Assembly: GCA_013215445.1 (NCBI GenBank)
Contig: JABSRA010000009.1
Span: 32,702-96,701, forward strand
Length of the DNA: 64,000 nucleotides
DNA from: Oceanospirillaceae bacterium
GTDB taxonomy: Bacteria > Pseudomonadota > Gammaproteobacteria > Pseudomonadales > Balneatricaceae
Direction: 5' to 3'
Below are positions 27,381 to 36,119 of the stretch, in pieces (the first letter of the stretch is position 1; each line of letters starts with the position of its first letter). The notes below the pieces were generated by a model. The model saw only the letters and a list, made by a program, of their open reading frames with translations, searched no databases and was not told where the DNA came from. Made by a program: the position numbers and the translations under genes.

Positions 27381-28568
27381 CTAAATTCTCACACTGCTGG
27401 GTGTTGTCTGGCGGGTATATCGATTGGCGATCAACAGTAATATACCGGGCACCAGCAATAACATCGCCAGCCAGTTGCTGTTCTCCCAACCGATAGCAAA
27501 AAACAACGCACCGGCGGAAAACGCACCGATGGTATTCAGTACCGCCACTGCCGATTCATTAATACCCTGCAGTTTATGTCTATCTCCCTTGAGCGAGGTA
27601 ACCATAGCGCTACCGCCCACATAGAGCATATTCCAACCCAAGCCTATGCCGATTAAGGCCGTCAATATACCATAGTAACCACTGCTGTAAATAGCCACCA
27701 GCATCGCCGCCAACATCATCATATAACCGGCAAATATCACCGCCTGCGCACCAACTCTAGCGATCACTTTACCCATAAATAATGAAGGCACAAACATCGC
27801 CACCACATGACACTGAATCACAAACATAATATCGGCGAATTCAACCCCCTGCGCATTCAATACCATCGACGACTGCATCATCAGCAGCCCCATCAACATA
27901 AAACCGAACCCTGAGGCGTAGATAGAGACAAACAGCGGCAAACTCAGTATTTTGTGATGATCGCCGCTCGACTCAGTTTCTACCACAGCACTTTCAAGCG
28001 TCTCCGCTGGCTGCTCTTTGGGCACCAACATCAATATCACCATCAATACCATTGCGATCACTACGAAGGCTAAATAGCTGCCGCTAAAGGCATAATCTTC
28101 AAAGAAAAGGCGGCCATTTTTGGCGATCAGCGGCCCGATGAACGCCGCCACTATGCCACCGAGTGTAACAATTGACAGTACCTTGGCCTTTTCACTGTCT
28201 CGCACCCCATCAATAGCGGCAAACCTAAAAAAGGCGAAGGCACTCAGGCTCACCCCAAAGGAGATATGGGCGATCACATTGATGCTAAAAGAATGCCAAT
28301 AAATAGACAGCGCCCCCAAACCACCACCGAGCGCCAAGGTTAGTGCGCCCAGATAAAAGATAGGCTTGCGGCCAAAGCGTTTCATCGACATTGAGAGCAG
28401 GTAAGAGCAGAAGATAATCGCGGCAAATTGCGCCCCATAAGACAAAGTCGACAAACTGGCCACTGGAGCCAACTCTTTACCGACCATCGCCGAGATAGAG
28501 ACGGTGATTACCGCACTGGTAAGTGCCAGTGCTTGGGCAGCACTGTAAAGCCATGTTTGAATACGCAT
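27381..28568 (-). CDS. Major facilitator superfamily transporter
   Basis: 395-aa inner-membrane protein with about 12 hydrophobic segments in two halves separated by a charged loop near residues 175-210. The motif MSMKRFGRKPIFYLGAL is the conserved loop between TM2 and TM3 of MFS porters. AGAGGGAA precedes the ATG. It is 13 bp from the racemase gene on the same strand, so the pair forms an operon; an amino acid is the likely cargo, but direction and substrate are unknown. Confidence 0.85.
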   Translation of the reverse strand: MRIQTWLYSAAQALALTSAVITVSISAMVGKELAPVASLSTLSYGAQFAAIIFCSYLLSMSMKRFGRKPIFYLGALTLALGGGLGALSIYWHSFSINVIAHISFGVSLSAFAFFRFAAIDGVRDSEKAKVLSIVTLGGIVAAFIGPLIAKNGRLFFEDYAFSGSYLAFVVIAMVLMVILMLVPKEQPAETLESAVVETESSGDHHKILSLPLFVSIYASGFGFMLMGLLMMQSSMVLNAQGVEFADIMFVIQCHVVAMFVPSLFMGKVIARVGAQAVIFAGYMMMLAAMLVAIYSSGYYGILTALIGIGLGWNMLYVGGSAMVTSLKGDRHKLQGINESAVAVLNTIGAFSAGALFFAIGWENSNWLAMLLLVPGILLLIANRYTRQTTPSSVRI

Positions 28569-28581
28569 TCTCTTCCCTCTT

Positions 28582-29277
28582 TTAATCTGTCAGTGCCGCA
28601 CTGATGGCAGCACTGGCGTGAATCTTAGTGGTATCGTACAAAGGCACTGCAGTGTGCGATTGATTAATTAATAAGGCAATTTCAGTGCAACCCAAAATCA
28701 CCGCTTGGGCACCTTGTTGAAAAAGGTCCTCGACAATATCGAGATATATCTGACGCGATGTCTGGTTAATCTCGCCCAGGCAAAGTTGTGAATAAATAAT
28801 ATCGTGCACCGACTGTCGTTGCTGGGCATTGGGCACTAACACCTCGATAGCAAACTGTTCACTGAGCCGGCCTTTATAAAAATCTTGCTCCATGGTGAAT
28901 GCCGTACCCAACAGTCCGACTTTAGTGATGTTATCAGCTTGTAACTGTCTAGCCGTGGCATCGGCAATGTGTAGCAGCGGGATATCTATTTGCGCTTGGA
29001 TTTGCTCGGCAACTTTGTGCATGGTATTGGTACAAATCAATAAAAAGTCAGCGCCAGCGGCCTGCACATTTTTAGCCCCTATCGTGAGAATATCAGCGGT
29101 CTTAGGCCAATCACCTAGGTGTTGCAGCGCTTCAATCTCGGCAAAGTCGACACTGACCATCGCGATTTTAGCGGAATGCAAACCACCGAGTTCCGCTTTA
29201 ATACCAAGATTGATCTCCCGGTAGTAACTGAGTGTTGACTCCCAACTCATGCCGCCAAGTAAGCCTATGGTTTTCAT
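28582..29277 (-). CDS. Aspartate/glutamate racemase family protein
   Basis: Interconverts D and L amino acids without cofactor. 231 aa: GLLGGMSWESTLSYY at the N-terminus, first catalytic cysteine in LICTNTMH, second in ILGCTEIALL. This is the layout of aspartate racemase and the broad-range YgeA racemase. It is first in an operon with the MFS gene and divergent from a MocR regulator, whose operator lies in the shared promoter region. Substrate preference cannot be read from sequence. Confidence 0.88.
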   Translation of the reverse strand: MKTIGLLGGMSWESTLSYYREINLGIKAELGGLHSAKIAMVSVDFAEIEALQHLGDWPKTADILTIGAKNVQAAGADFLLICTNTMHKVAEQIQAQIDIPLLHIADATARQLQADNITKVGLLGTAFTMEQDFYKGRLSEQFAIEVLVPNAQQRQSVHDIIYSQLCLGEINQTSRQIYLDIVEDLFQQGAQAVILGCTEIALLINQSHTAVPLYDTTKIHASAAISAALTD

Positions 29278-29323
29278 CGATAACCGCCTTATCTAGTTCA
29301 TTGCCATCGAGTGTCACACAAGC

Positions 29324-29355
29324 TATTGTATGACACAATAATTTTATTGTATGAC
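29324..29355. promoter_or_regulatory. Tandem operator between racemase and MocR genes
   Basis: TATTGTATGAC occurs twice (29324-29334, 29345-29355), start to start 21 bp, two helical turns. The first copy lies within the perfect dyad TATTGT-ATGAC-ACAATA (29324-29340); the second continues to ACAAT. GntR/MocR dimers commonly bind paired sites like this, and the position suits control of both promoters. Confidence 0.6.
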
Positions 29356-29389
29356 CTACAATTTAACCATTTTCCGCAGAGGTTGATCG

Positions 29390-30712
29390 ATGTGGCTACC
29401 CCAAATAAACGCCGTTAAAATAGGCGCACAAGCTCTGGCGCAAGCCATCGAAAAGGCTATCGCAGACCAGATATTAGTGGTCGGTGAAAGACTGCCGCCA
29501 CAGCGCATTTTGGCCTATAAATTGGGGGTAAACCCCACCACTGTCTCACGCGCCTACCGCCGCGCCGCCGAAAAAGGTTTAGTGGGTGGTCAAATTGGCC
29601 GCGGCACCTACGTACTGGCACAGAGTAATGTGGCACTATTCACGCGCTGCCTGGCACAGCAACAGCAGGGCGTGATCGACCTATCGATCAACAAGCTAGA
29701 GTGCGACCCACAACTATTAGCCATCAATAAAGCCATCACCCGCGCCAACCTCTTTCTGGATGATGGCAGCTACTACGAGTACATAGGCAAGAGCTTAATC
29801 GAGCGCTACCAACGCGCCATCAGCCAATGGCTAGCCAGTGCTCGTGATATTCAGTTTGAGCCATCACAAATACTGGCGTTGCCCAGTTGCCAATACGCCA
29901 TCCATTTTATCTTCAACCATCAAATGACTCGCGGTGATGTGCTGATTGTCGAGCAGTATACCGCCCCTGGGATTATCGTCGCCGCCAAACAGCATGGCCT
30001 GCGTCTGTTTAGCTGTCAGTGTGACGAGCAGGGACTGATACCAGCGGCACTGGATGCTATTATCAAACAAACTGGCAGCCGCACCTTAATTACCGTGCCC
30101 TCAAATCAATCACCGATGGGCACGACTCAATCTGAGCAGCGCCGCCAAGCATTGGCCAACATCATCATCAAGCATGATCTATTAGTAATAGAAGAAGATA
30201 TTTACGGCATGTTCGCCGCACCCGCCCCGCTGGCAAAATACGCCCCACAGCACTGTTTAATGCTGTCGGGCTTTAGCAAGTGCCTAAGTGGTGGGCACAA
30301 GGCCTCATTTATCGCCTCCAAGCACCCGCTACTGAAAAAATTATCCAAACACGTTATCGAGACTATCTGGCTGGTATCTTCAAGCGCCGCCAGTCATATC
30401 ATTACCGCCATCGAAAACGGCTACTTGGATGATGCCATCAAATTAGTCGCCGATTGCAACGCTGAGAAAAGTCATATTTTTGGTAAAATAATGGATTTAT
30501 CGCTCAATGCGCAAAGTCCTCACCACTGGATAGCCAGTTCTAATGATTTTATTCAACAGGCGGAAAATGCCGGGGTGATACTGGCGCACTCCGACCACTT
30601 TAAGGTCGATAACAAAAGTGACCAAGTACACTACCGGATCGGGGTGAATGGCTTGAGCGCAGACCAAGTACGCCAGGCGGCAATCATCTTGGCGGGGATA
30701 AAGAGGGGATAG
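29390..30712 (+). CDS. MocR-type PLP-dependent transcriptional regulator
   Basis: 440 aa: N-terminal GntR helix-turn-helix (RILAYKLGVNPTTVSRAYRR, about 42-61) joined to an aminotransferase-fold domain. A PLP-lysine candidate lies in LSGFSKCLSGGHKASFIAS, and the conserved VPSNQSPMGTTQSEQRR segment is present. Such proteins sense amino acids or PLP adducts. AGAGG precedes the ATG. Divergent from the racemase-MFS operon, it is the likely regulator of it. Confidence 0.88.
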   Translation: MWLPQINAVKIGAQALAQAIEKAIADQILVVGERLPPQRILAYKLGVNPTTVSRAYRRAAEKGLVGGQIGRGTYVLAQSNVALFTRCLAQQQQGVIDLSINKLECDPQLLAINKAITRANLFLDDGSYYEYIGKSLIERYQRAISQWLASARDIQFEPSQILALPSCQYAIHFIFNHQMTRGDVLIVEQYTAPGIIVAAKQHGLRLFSCQCDEQGLIPAALDAIIKQTGSRTLITVPSNQSPMGTTQSEQRRQALANIIIKHDLLVIEEDIYGMFAAPAPLAKYAPQHCLMLSGFSKCLSGGHKASFIASKHPLLKKLSKHVIETIWLVSSSAASHIITAIENGYLDDAIKLVADCNAEKSHIFGKIMDLSLNAQSPHHWIASSNDFIQQAENAGVILAHSDHFKVDNKSDQVHYRIGVNGLSADQVRQAAIILAGIKRG

Positions 30713-30756
30713 GCGTTGGCTAGAAGACTCATGACAAAAGACCAACGACCAATCAC

Positions 30757-31542
30757 TCAGTGTTGCTTTAACCAATCGGTGATGGTCTGAGCGGTTCCCT
30801 CAGGATCTTCTAGCGGGAACAAGTGCCCACCCGCCAATACTCTATAATCCATGCCAGCGGTTTTGGATAATCTAGCCGCAAAAGGCTGGCTGGAGAATTC
30901 GCTCTCTTGTGCGGTTAAATACAAGCCTGGCATTGCCAGTGGTTGACGGTAGCGCCACAGGTCATCGGGGGCGGTACGAAATAACGACAGCTCAGTCTCT
31001 AAATCGATAGCCAGTGTCACTTGTCCATCATCAGTATCCACCAACCCATGCTGGATATACGCCTGAAAAGATTGTTCAGTAAAATCTTTGAACAGACGCT
31101 TACCTCGTAATTGTGCATAAGCTTGCTCGCGACTAGCAAAATGGGTACGGCGGTTTTTGCTGGCACCGGCGGGGGTGAAACGATCGCTAAAGCCCAATTT
31201 TTTAGACAGCCACCACACCGAATTTTGCCAGCCGTTAATGACCGGGGGGTCCAGTAAAATCAGGTGACTATAGAGATCAGGGCGCTTTTGCGCCAGCAGG
31301 TAACTCAGCATGCCCCCCAGTGAGTGGCCGATGCCCACCACCGGGCTCTGATGCTTACTTTCTATCTCTCGCTCAAGTTCTTGCACCAGATAAGACCAAT
31401 TACTGGTAATCGGAAACTCAGGATTGAGGCCCACCTTTTCGATGTAATCAATGCTGTGATCATGCTGCTCTAAGGCGGCAAAAAATGTTGCATAACTAGG
31501 GCTGGGAAAACCATTGGCATGGGCAAAAAATAGTGTGCTCAT
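30757..31542 (-). CDS. Alpha/beta hydrolase
   Basis: 261 aa. Nucleophile elbow GHSLGG near residues 72-77, oxyanion region HANGFPSPSY at the start, acid candidate in the region around residues 205-215, and the final histidine in GGHLFPLEDP. This is a complete hydrolase fold of unknown substrate. It stands alone between the MocR gene and a repeat-rich stretch; no operon partner. Confidence 0.83.
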   Translation of the reverse strand: MSTLFFAHANGFPSPSYATFFAALEQHDHSIDYIEKVGLNPEFPITSNWSYLVQELEREIESKHQSPVVGIGHSLGGMLSYLLAQKRPDLYSHLILLDPPVINGWQNSVWWLSKKLGFSDRFTPAGASKNRRTHFASREQAYAQLRGKRLFKDFTEQSFQAYIQHGLVDTDDGQVTLAIDLETELSLFRTAPDDLWRYRQPLAMPGLYLTAQESEFSSQPFAARLSKTAGMDYRVLAGGHLFPLEDPEGTAQTITDWLKQH

Positions 31543-31826
31543 AAATAGGGGATAACTTTTTTGAAAAAACCAGCATAGGTAAAATGTGACAGTGCGTCAA
31601 TGAAGAGATGGGGATCAGCGACAAGACTAAAGATTTTTTCACCACAGAGGGCACAGAGGCGCTTCGCTACACAGAGAAAATAAAAATATCATGATCAATC
31701 AATTAACCTGGCTTGAACTGACTATCGACTATCGACTATCGTCTAATGACTAATGACTAATGACTATCGACTAATGACTAATGACTAATGACTAATGACT
31801 ATCGACTAATGACTATCGACTAATGA
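31543..31826. repeat. Repeat-rich intergenic segment with heptamer array
   Basis: About 16 heptamers of CTAATGA or CTATCGA run from 31719 to 31830, directly into the phnN stop codon. Before it, CACAGAG occurs three times between 31643 and 31677 within CACCACAGAGGGCACAGAGG and the following bases. Both look like short interspersed or slipped repeats; no coding potential. Confidence 0.75.
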
Positions 31827-32375
31827 CTAACAACCACCCACAAACTCGATCAGCTGATTACAAGCCACCGATAATTCACCGCTATTATCGATGCGCAGTG
31901 CCTCTTTATCGATACTGGCAGAGAGTTGTTTGTGTCTGGCGAGTCGCGCCTCTATTTCGCTTGCGCTCTCACGGCCCCGGTTGGTTAAACGCTGTTTGAG
32001 AATGGCCGAATCTACATCGATATAGATAACTTTTAGGCTGGGGTGGCACTGTTTTGCTGTTGCTAAATAGCCGCGTGAGCCGTTGACTAATACGTTTATA
32101 CCGGCGGCTAACCACTGATCGATTTCTATGCCTAAGCCGTATTGGCAGTTGTTGGCGGCCCAGTACATTTTAAACAGGCCCTTAGATTGTCTGGACTCAA
32201 ACTCAGCGACCGATAAAGCAACGTGGTTTTCACCCCCAGCATCGGCTGCTCGAGTGATGTAACGATGGGCGATTAAGGTATTACTTTGTGTGACCAATTG
32301 CTCGCGTGCGGCATTTAGGAGCGAGTCTTTACCAGCACCAGAGGCACCTATGATGTAGTAGAGAGTAGCGGCCAT
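31827..32375 (-). CDS. phnN: Ribose 1,5-bisphosphate phosphokinase PhnN
   Basis: Phosphorylates ribose 1,5-bisphosphate to PRPP, the salvage step after C-P lyase. 182 aa, typical. P-loop GASGAGKDSLL at 10-20 with the Lys-Asp of PhnN, HRYITRAADAGGENH (guanylate-kinase-like base region) and a lid LTNRGRESASEIEARLARH. No other phn C-P lyase genes are in the window. Its stop codon TAG falls in the first heptamer of the adjacent repeat array, so the C-terminus could have been set by repeat expansion. Confidence 0.88.
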   Translation of the reverse strand: MAATLYYIIGASGAGKDSLLNAAREQLVTQSNTLIAHRYITRAADAGGENHVALSVAEFESRQSKGLFKMYWAANNCQYGLGIEIDQWLAAGINVLVNGSRGYLATAKQCHPSLKVIYIDVDSAILKQRLTNRGRESASEIEARLARHKQLSASIDKEALRIDNSGELSVACNQLIEFVGGC

Positions 32376-32844
32376 TTTCTGTTTGTTCTCTGATTGCAGG
32401 TAGACATCACTTTAGCAACATTGTTGATATGAGGGCTAGTTTTAAATTAAAAAATTTACCCTCTACAGAGAAAATATTTTTACTTAATTACAATAACGCT
32501 CGATCTAGCTTACTAATTGTTTTTGCATTGTTTTTTATCAAAAAATAGGACACATCAGTGCGGCGTTCAATCGGAAATTTCCTGTAATAACAACTAGCCC
32601 GGATATTGCATGCAACATCCGAGTTTGGAGTCAGTAGAAAAATACTATGAAGTATTTTCAACTCCAAAACTGGTATCACTCCTGAAATGGCCGTTAGGCT
32701 CTCTATTGCATTAGTACTTCATATGAGAGCAAACTCAATATGATCTTTGGCAAGCAACAACTCGCAGCAGTGAGGTTCCTTTATTGCGCCGCTTAAAGCA
32801 CATTACAATGCCGGTAACACTTGTAAAATACTAACCCTGCATCC
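32376..32844. other. Intergenic region with REP-like and compound inverted repeats
   Basis: 469 bp. CGGATATTG-CATG-CAACATCCG (32600-32621) is a 9-bp inverted repeat with one mismatch, preceded by TAGCC, and resembles the hairpin at 39444-39475. Beside it GTTTGGAGT and ACTCCAAAAC (32623-32670) enclose the perfect stem AAAATACT-ATGA-AGTATTTT (32639-32658). A 63-codon minus-strand ORF here has no family resemblance and is not called. Confidence 0.55.
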
Positions 32845-34005
32845 CTATTGCAGTTGATCACGTACTAACTGTATCCAATAATTAGCGCCGAACGCCAGAA
32901 TATCATCGTTAAAATCGTACTCTGGATTGTGCAGAGCACAACCGCCCACCGAGTCAAACCCGTTGCCTAATAATGCATAACAACCGGGTTTAACCCGCAA
33001 CATACTCGAAAAATCTTCGGATATGGTCAGTGGATCGCAATTACCATTAACATTCTCAGCCCCTAATACTTTAATCGCCGCCTGCAACGCATGCTCGGTT
33101 TGCTCAATATGGTTAACGGTAGGGTAAAACGCATTGTTGAAGCTAAATTCGTATTCTGCACCGCCACTGTGGCATATACCTGCAACCACTCGCTCCATTG
33201 CCTCCTCAAGTTTTATTAGACACGCCTCAGTGAAGCTACGGCAGTCCCCTTTTATCGTCACTGTATTGGGGATAACATTTACTGTACCATCCGTAATAAA
33301 CTCTGTTGCAGAGATGACTGCGGTTTCTTCGACTGCACTGAGATTGCGTGAGATGATAGTCTGCAAACCCATAATAATTTGCGAGCCCACTACGATTGGA
33401 TCAATTCCGCGATGGGGCATAGCTGCATGCCCTCCTCTGCCTTTAATCACTATTTCAAAACTTGTTTCACTGGCCATAAGCGATCCGTGACGCAGCATAA
33501 ATTTACCTGCAGCTAAACCTGGGTAATTGTGGATTCCGTATACCGCATCAATAGCAAAACGCTCAAACAGACCATCATCTATCATCGCCTGGGCCCCACG
33601 CCCGTGCTCTTCATCGGGCTGAAAGATAAAATGTACTGTGCCGTTAAAATTTTTCTGCTGTGCCAAGTAACAAGCGGCACCTAACAGCATTGCCGAATGT
33701 CCATCGTGACCACAAGCATGCATTTTTCCACTGTGCTCTGAGCAGTACTCGAATGCATTTTTCTCTTGTATAAACAAGGCATCCATATCAGCCCGCAAAC
33801 CGATACTGGCCTTGCCATCACCACAATTCAGTACACCAACCAACCCTTGCTGACCTATATTTCGCGTCACCTCAATACCAAAGCTTTGCAGCTTTTTCGC
33901 GACGAAATCAGCGGTTAATGGCAGATCAAAACCACATTCAGGAAAGCGGTGCATATGCTGTCGCCAAGTTTTCATTCGTAACAGTAAATCGGTATCTATA
34001 TACAT
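32845..34005 (-). CDS. M20-family amidohydrolase (N-acyl amino acid / hippurate hydrolase type)
   Basis: Zinc-dependent hydrolase removing an acyl group from an amino acid. 386 aa. Metal and catalytic motifs: HACGHDGHSAM near 98-108, FIFQPDEEHGRGA with the catalytic Glu, GIHNYPG and the dimerisation domain GRGGHAAMPHRGIDP. A longer frame from 34065 exists, but GAGAAG sits just before the ATG at 34005 and gives a normal N-terminus (MYIDTDLLLRMKTWRQHMHR). Divergent from an Lrp gene. It is a candidate to deacetylate N-acetyl-L-glutamate in the dgc pathway or to act with the carbamoylase and DpaL cluster. Confidence 0.87.
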   Translation of the reverse strand: MYIDTDLLLRMKTWRQHMHRFPECGFDLPLTADFVAKKLQSFGIEVTRNIGQQGLVGVLNCGDGKASIGLRADMDALFIQEKNAFEYCSEHSGKMHACGHDGHSAMLLGAACYLAQQKNFNGTVHFIFQPDEEHGRGAQAMIDDGLFERFAIDAVYGIHNYPGLAAGKFMLRHGSLMASETSFEIVIKGRGGHAAMPHRGIDPIVVGSQIIMGLQTIISRNLSAVEETAVISATEFITDGTVNVIPNTVTIKGDCRSFTEACLIKLEEAMERVVAGICHSGGAEYEFSFNNAFYPTVNHIEQTEHALQAAIKVLGAENVNGNCDPLTISEDFSSMLRVKPGCYALLGNGFDSVGGCALHNPEYDFNDDILAFGANYWIQLVRDQLQ

Positions 34006-34233
34006 TTTCTTCTCTCTATTATTTCTGCCAATTACTAAGTCAGGCGCAACAGTCGTTAACGTCATATTTGCCTCTAGCTTTCACTGCCTGCTGACATAAT
34101 CATATGCTCTAGCTGTGCAGAATTTCTGACTACTTTAGTCATCTATCGATGATCTACTGCAAAAAAAAGCAAAATGACGCATAATTTCCTCGTAAAAATC
34201 GATAATTCTAGCTTTCAATTGGCGCTGCTAATC

Positions 34234-34713
34234 ATGAACAACAACTATTCTCTCGATACTTTTGATCGCAACATTTTAGCGATAATGCAACAATCCAACC
34301 GCACTACCTCAGAGCAAGTTGCCGAACAGGTAGGTTTATCTGCAGCAGCAGTACAACGGCGCATCAAAAAAATGCGCGAACAAAAAGTAATCCAGGCAGA
34401 TATCTCGGTAGTCAACCCCGTGGCAATAGGCCGTCCATTAACACTCTTAGTACAAATAACGTTAGAACGTGAACGTGCTGATTTAATTGATCAATTCAAA
34501 AAAGAAATGAAACAACTTGCCGCTGTTCAGCAATGTTATTATGTCACGGGATCTGCTGATTTTGTCTTAATAGTCACCGCCACCGATATGCAAGATTATG
34601 AAGCATTCACCCGTAAAGTATTTTTCGCCAACCGCAACATCCGCAGCTTTTTGACCAATGTAGTAATGGACAGCGTAAAAACGGGCTTATCCCTACCGGT
34701 AAACATAAGTTAA
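34234..34713 (+). CDS. Lrp/AsnC-family transcriptional regulator
   Basis: 159 aa from the ATG at 34234; a frame from 34174 adds 20 residues and cannot be excluded because neither start has a good Shine-Dalgarno. Helix-turn-helix EQVAEQVGLSAAAVQRRIKKM, then the RAM domain with QQCYYVTGSADFVLIVTA. Its C-terminal half is clearly paralogous to the Lrp protein at 41209-41670. It sits between the divergent M20 gene and the convergent carbamoylase gene, and probably controls one or both. Confidence 0.87.
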   Translation: MNNNYSLDTFDRNILAIMQQSNRTTSEQVAEQVGLSAAAVQRRIKKMREQKVIQADISVVNPVAIGRPLTLLVQITLERERADLIDQFKKEMKQLAAVQQCYYVTGSADFVLIVTATDMQDYEAFTRKVFFANRNIRSFLTNVVMDSVKTGLSLPVNIS

Positions 34714-34718
34714 AACCG

Positions 34719-34737
34719 CCAGCGGTTTCCCCGCTGG
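34719..34737 (-). terminator. Hairpin between convergent Lrp and carbamoylase genes
   Basis: CCAGCGG-TTTCC-CCGCTGG, 7-bp stem with 5-nt loop. Read on the minus strand it is followed by CGGTTTT, a weak U tract, about 75 nt after the carbamoylase stop. A modest intrinsic terminator candidate. Confidence 0.45.
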
Positions 34738-34812
34738 GCAATCAATAACTTAATGAACTGTGCAGTAAAACTTACCCGTAACTTGCTTAGGATATTGGGT
34801 ACAATATTCGGG

Positions 34813-36036
34813 CTATATAGCTAAGCCCTTAATAGAATCAAGTAATAAATTTGCACCGTTGATTAAATGCTGCTCTTCTGTGTACTCTCTCGGGTTATGA
34901 CTAATTCCATCTTTGCTGGGCACAAAAATCATTGCACTAGGGCAAATACGGGCCATCATCTGAGCATCGTGGCCCGCTCCAGATGTCATTCTCTTAGAGA
35001 TAAAGCCTCTACCGTTCGATGCCTTTTCTATACTTTCAACCAAATTACGATCAAAAGTGACCGGCTCAAACCTTGCCAGCCTTTCCACACTGATGTTAAA
35101 ACCATCAATTTCTTCTATTTCATTGAGGCATTGTGCTAAAGATAGTTCTGCATCTTTTAAATCACTTTCGCAAGGTGAGCGAAGATCAACGCTAAACACT
35201 GACTTAGAGGGGATTACATTAATGATATTAGGCTCAAAGAGAATAGTGCCTATGGTTGAAACCATACCATTGCCCTTTTGGGTGACGTAATCCTTTAAAT
35301 GCAGCATAACTTGGGCGGTAGCTATTCCCGCATCGGCACGCATCGACATTGGAGTAGTACCTGCATGGTTTGCAACACCCTCTATAGTGATTCGCTGCCA
35401 TGAAATACCTTGTAGGTTTTCAACAACCCCAATCGGTAGCTCAAGGTTTTCCAGCACAGGGCCCTGCTCAATATGCAGTTCAATATAAGCTTTGGGTTGG
35501 ATAAAACCTGGCTCATTAAGACCTGCATAGCCAATACGTTGCAGTTCACTACCAAGCACTAAACCATTAAGCCCTATAGTTGCTAGCGCTTTTTTAACAC
35601 TATAGCCTCCGCTATACACTAAAGAGCCCATCATATCAGGAGCATAATGCGCTCCTTCTTCATTTGAAAACGCACTGACAACAATTCCTCTTGAAGGTTT
35701 AAAACCAGCTTCTTGTAGGGCTAAGATAACTTCAAGTCCTGCTAACACTCCATAATTACCATCATAAATGCCTGCATTTAATACAGTGTCAATATGGGAC
35801 CCCATCATAATAGGACGACTTTCGACAACTGACTCGGGCTCCCATAACCCATGAATATTGCCAATTTTATCGACTTCAACATTAAGGCCAGCAGCTTGCA
35901 TCCAAGTCACTAGTTGATCCCTACCCAATTTATCGGCATCGGTAAAGGCGATGCGAGCAAGCCTACCTTGGCTATCACGCCCAATATCACCATATTCTTT
36001 GAGCCTAGACATTAATCGTGCTGAGTTTATGTTCAT
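34813..36036 (-). CDS. M20-type Zn-dependent N-carbamoyl amino acid hydrolase / allantoate amidohydrolase family
   Basis: Cleaves an N-carbamoyl (ureido) group. 407 aa, the length of AllC/HyuC/beta-ureidopropionase. Motifs: GSHIDTVLNAGIYDGNYGVLAGLE with metal His and Asp, FSNEEGAHYAPDMMGS with the catalytic Glu pair, HIEQGPVLE, GVANHAGTTPM and TSGAGHDAQMMA. It follows the ammonia-lyase gene by 83 bp on the same strand. E. coli groups diaminopropionate ammonia-lyase with related M20 and hydantoinase-like genes (ygeW to yqeA), which this resembles in part. Confidence 0.87.
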   Translation of the reverse strand: MNINSARLMSRLKEYGDIGRDSQGRLARIAFTDADKLGRDQLVTWMQAAGLNVEVDKIGNIHGLWEPESVVESRPIMMGSHIDTVLNAGIYDGNYGVLAGLEVILALQEAGFKPSRGIVVSAFSNEEGAHYAPDMMGSLVYSGGYSVKKALATIGLNGLVLGSELQRIGYAGLNEPGFIQPKAYIELHIEQGPVLENLELPIGVVENLQGISWQRITIEGVANHAGTTPMSMRADAGIATAQVMLHLKDYVTQKGNGMVSTIGTILFEPNIINVIPSKSVFSVDLRSPCESDLKDAELSLAQCLNEIEEIDGFNISVERLARFEPVTFDRNLVESIEKASNGRGFISKRMTSGAGHDAQMMARICPSAMIFVPSKDGISHNPREYTEEQHLINGANLLLDSIKGLAI

Positions 36037-36080
36037 TGCAAAGTCTACTTATAACCTTAGATTGATACTGTAAAGCCCCG

Positions 36081-36100
36081 GCATAACTACCACGTTATGC
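36081..36100 (-). terminator. Intercistronic hairpin between ammonia-lyase and carbamoylase
   Basis: GCATAAC-TACCAC-GTTATGC, perfect 7-bp stem with 6-nt loop, flanked by GCCCCG and AGAGGC that can extend it with mismatches. No U tract. It may set relative expression of the two genes. Confidence 0.35.
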
Positions 36101-36119
36101 AGAGGCCTCACTGGAAGAC

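Noticed and set aside
31719..31830. CRISPR array
   Set aside because: The units are 7 bp with no spacers; this is a simple tandem repeat.
32488..32679. 63-codon minus-strand gene
   Set aside because: It overlaps two inverted repeats, has no ribosome binding site and no family resemblance.
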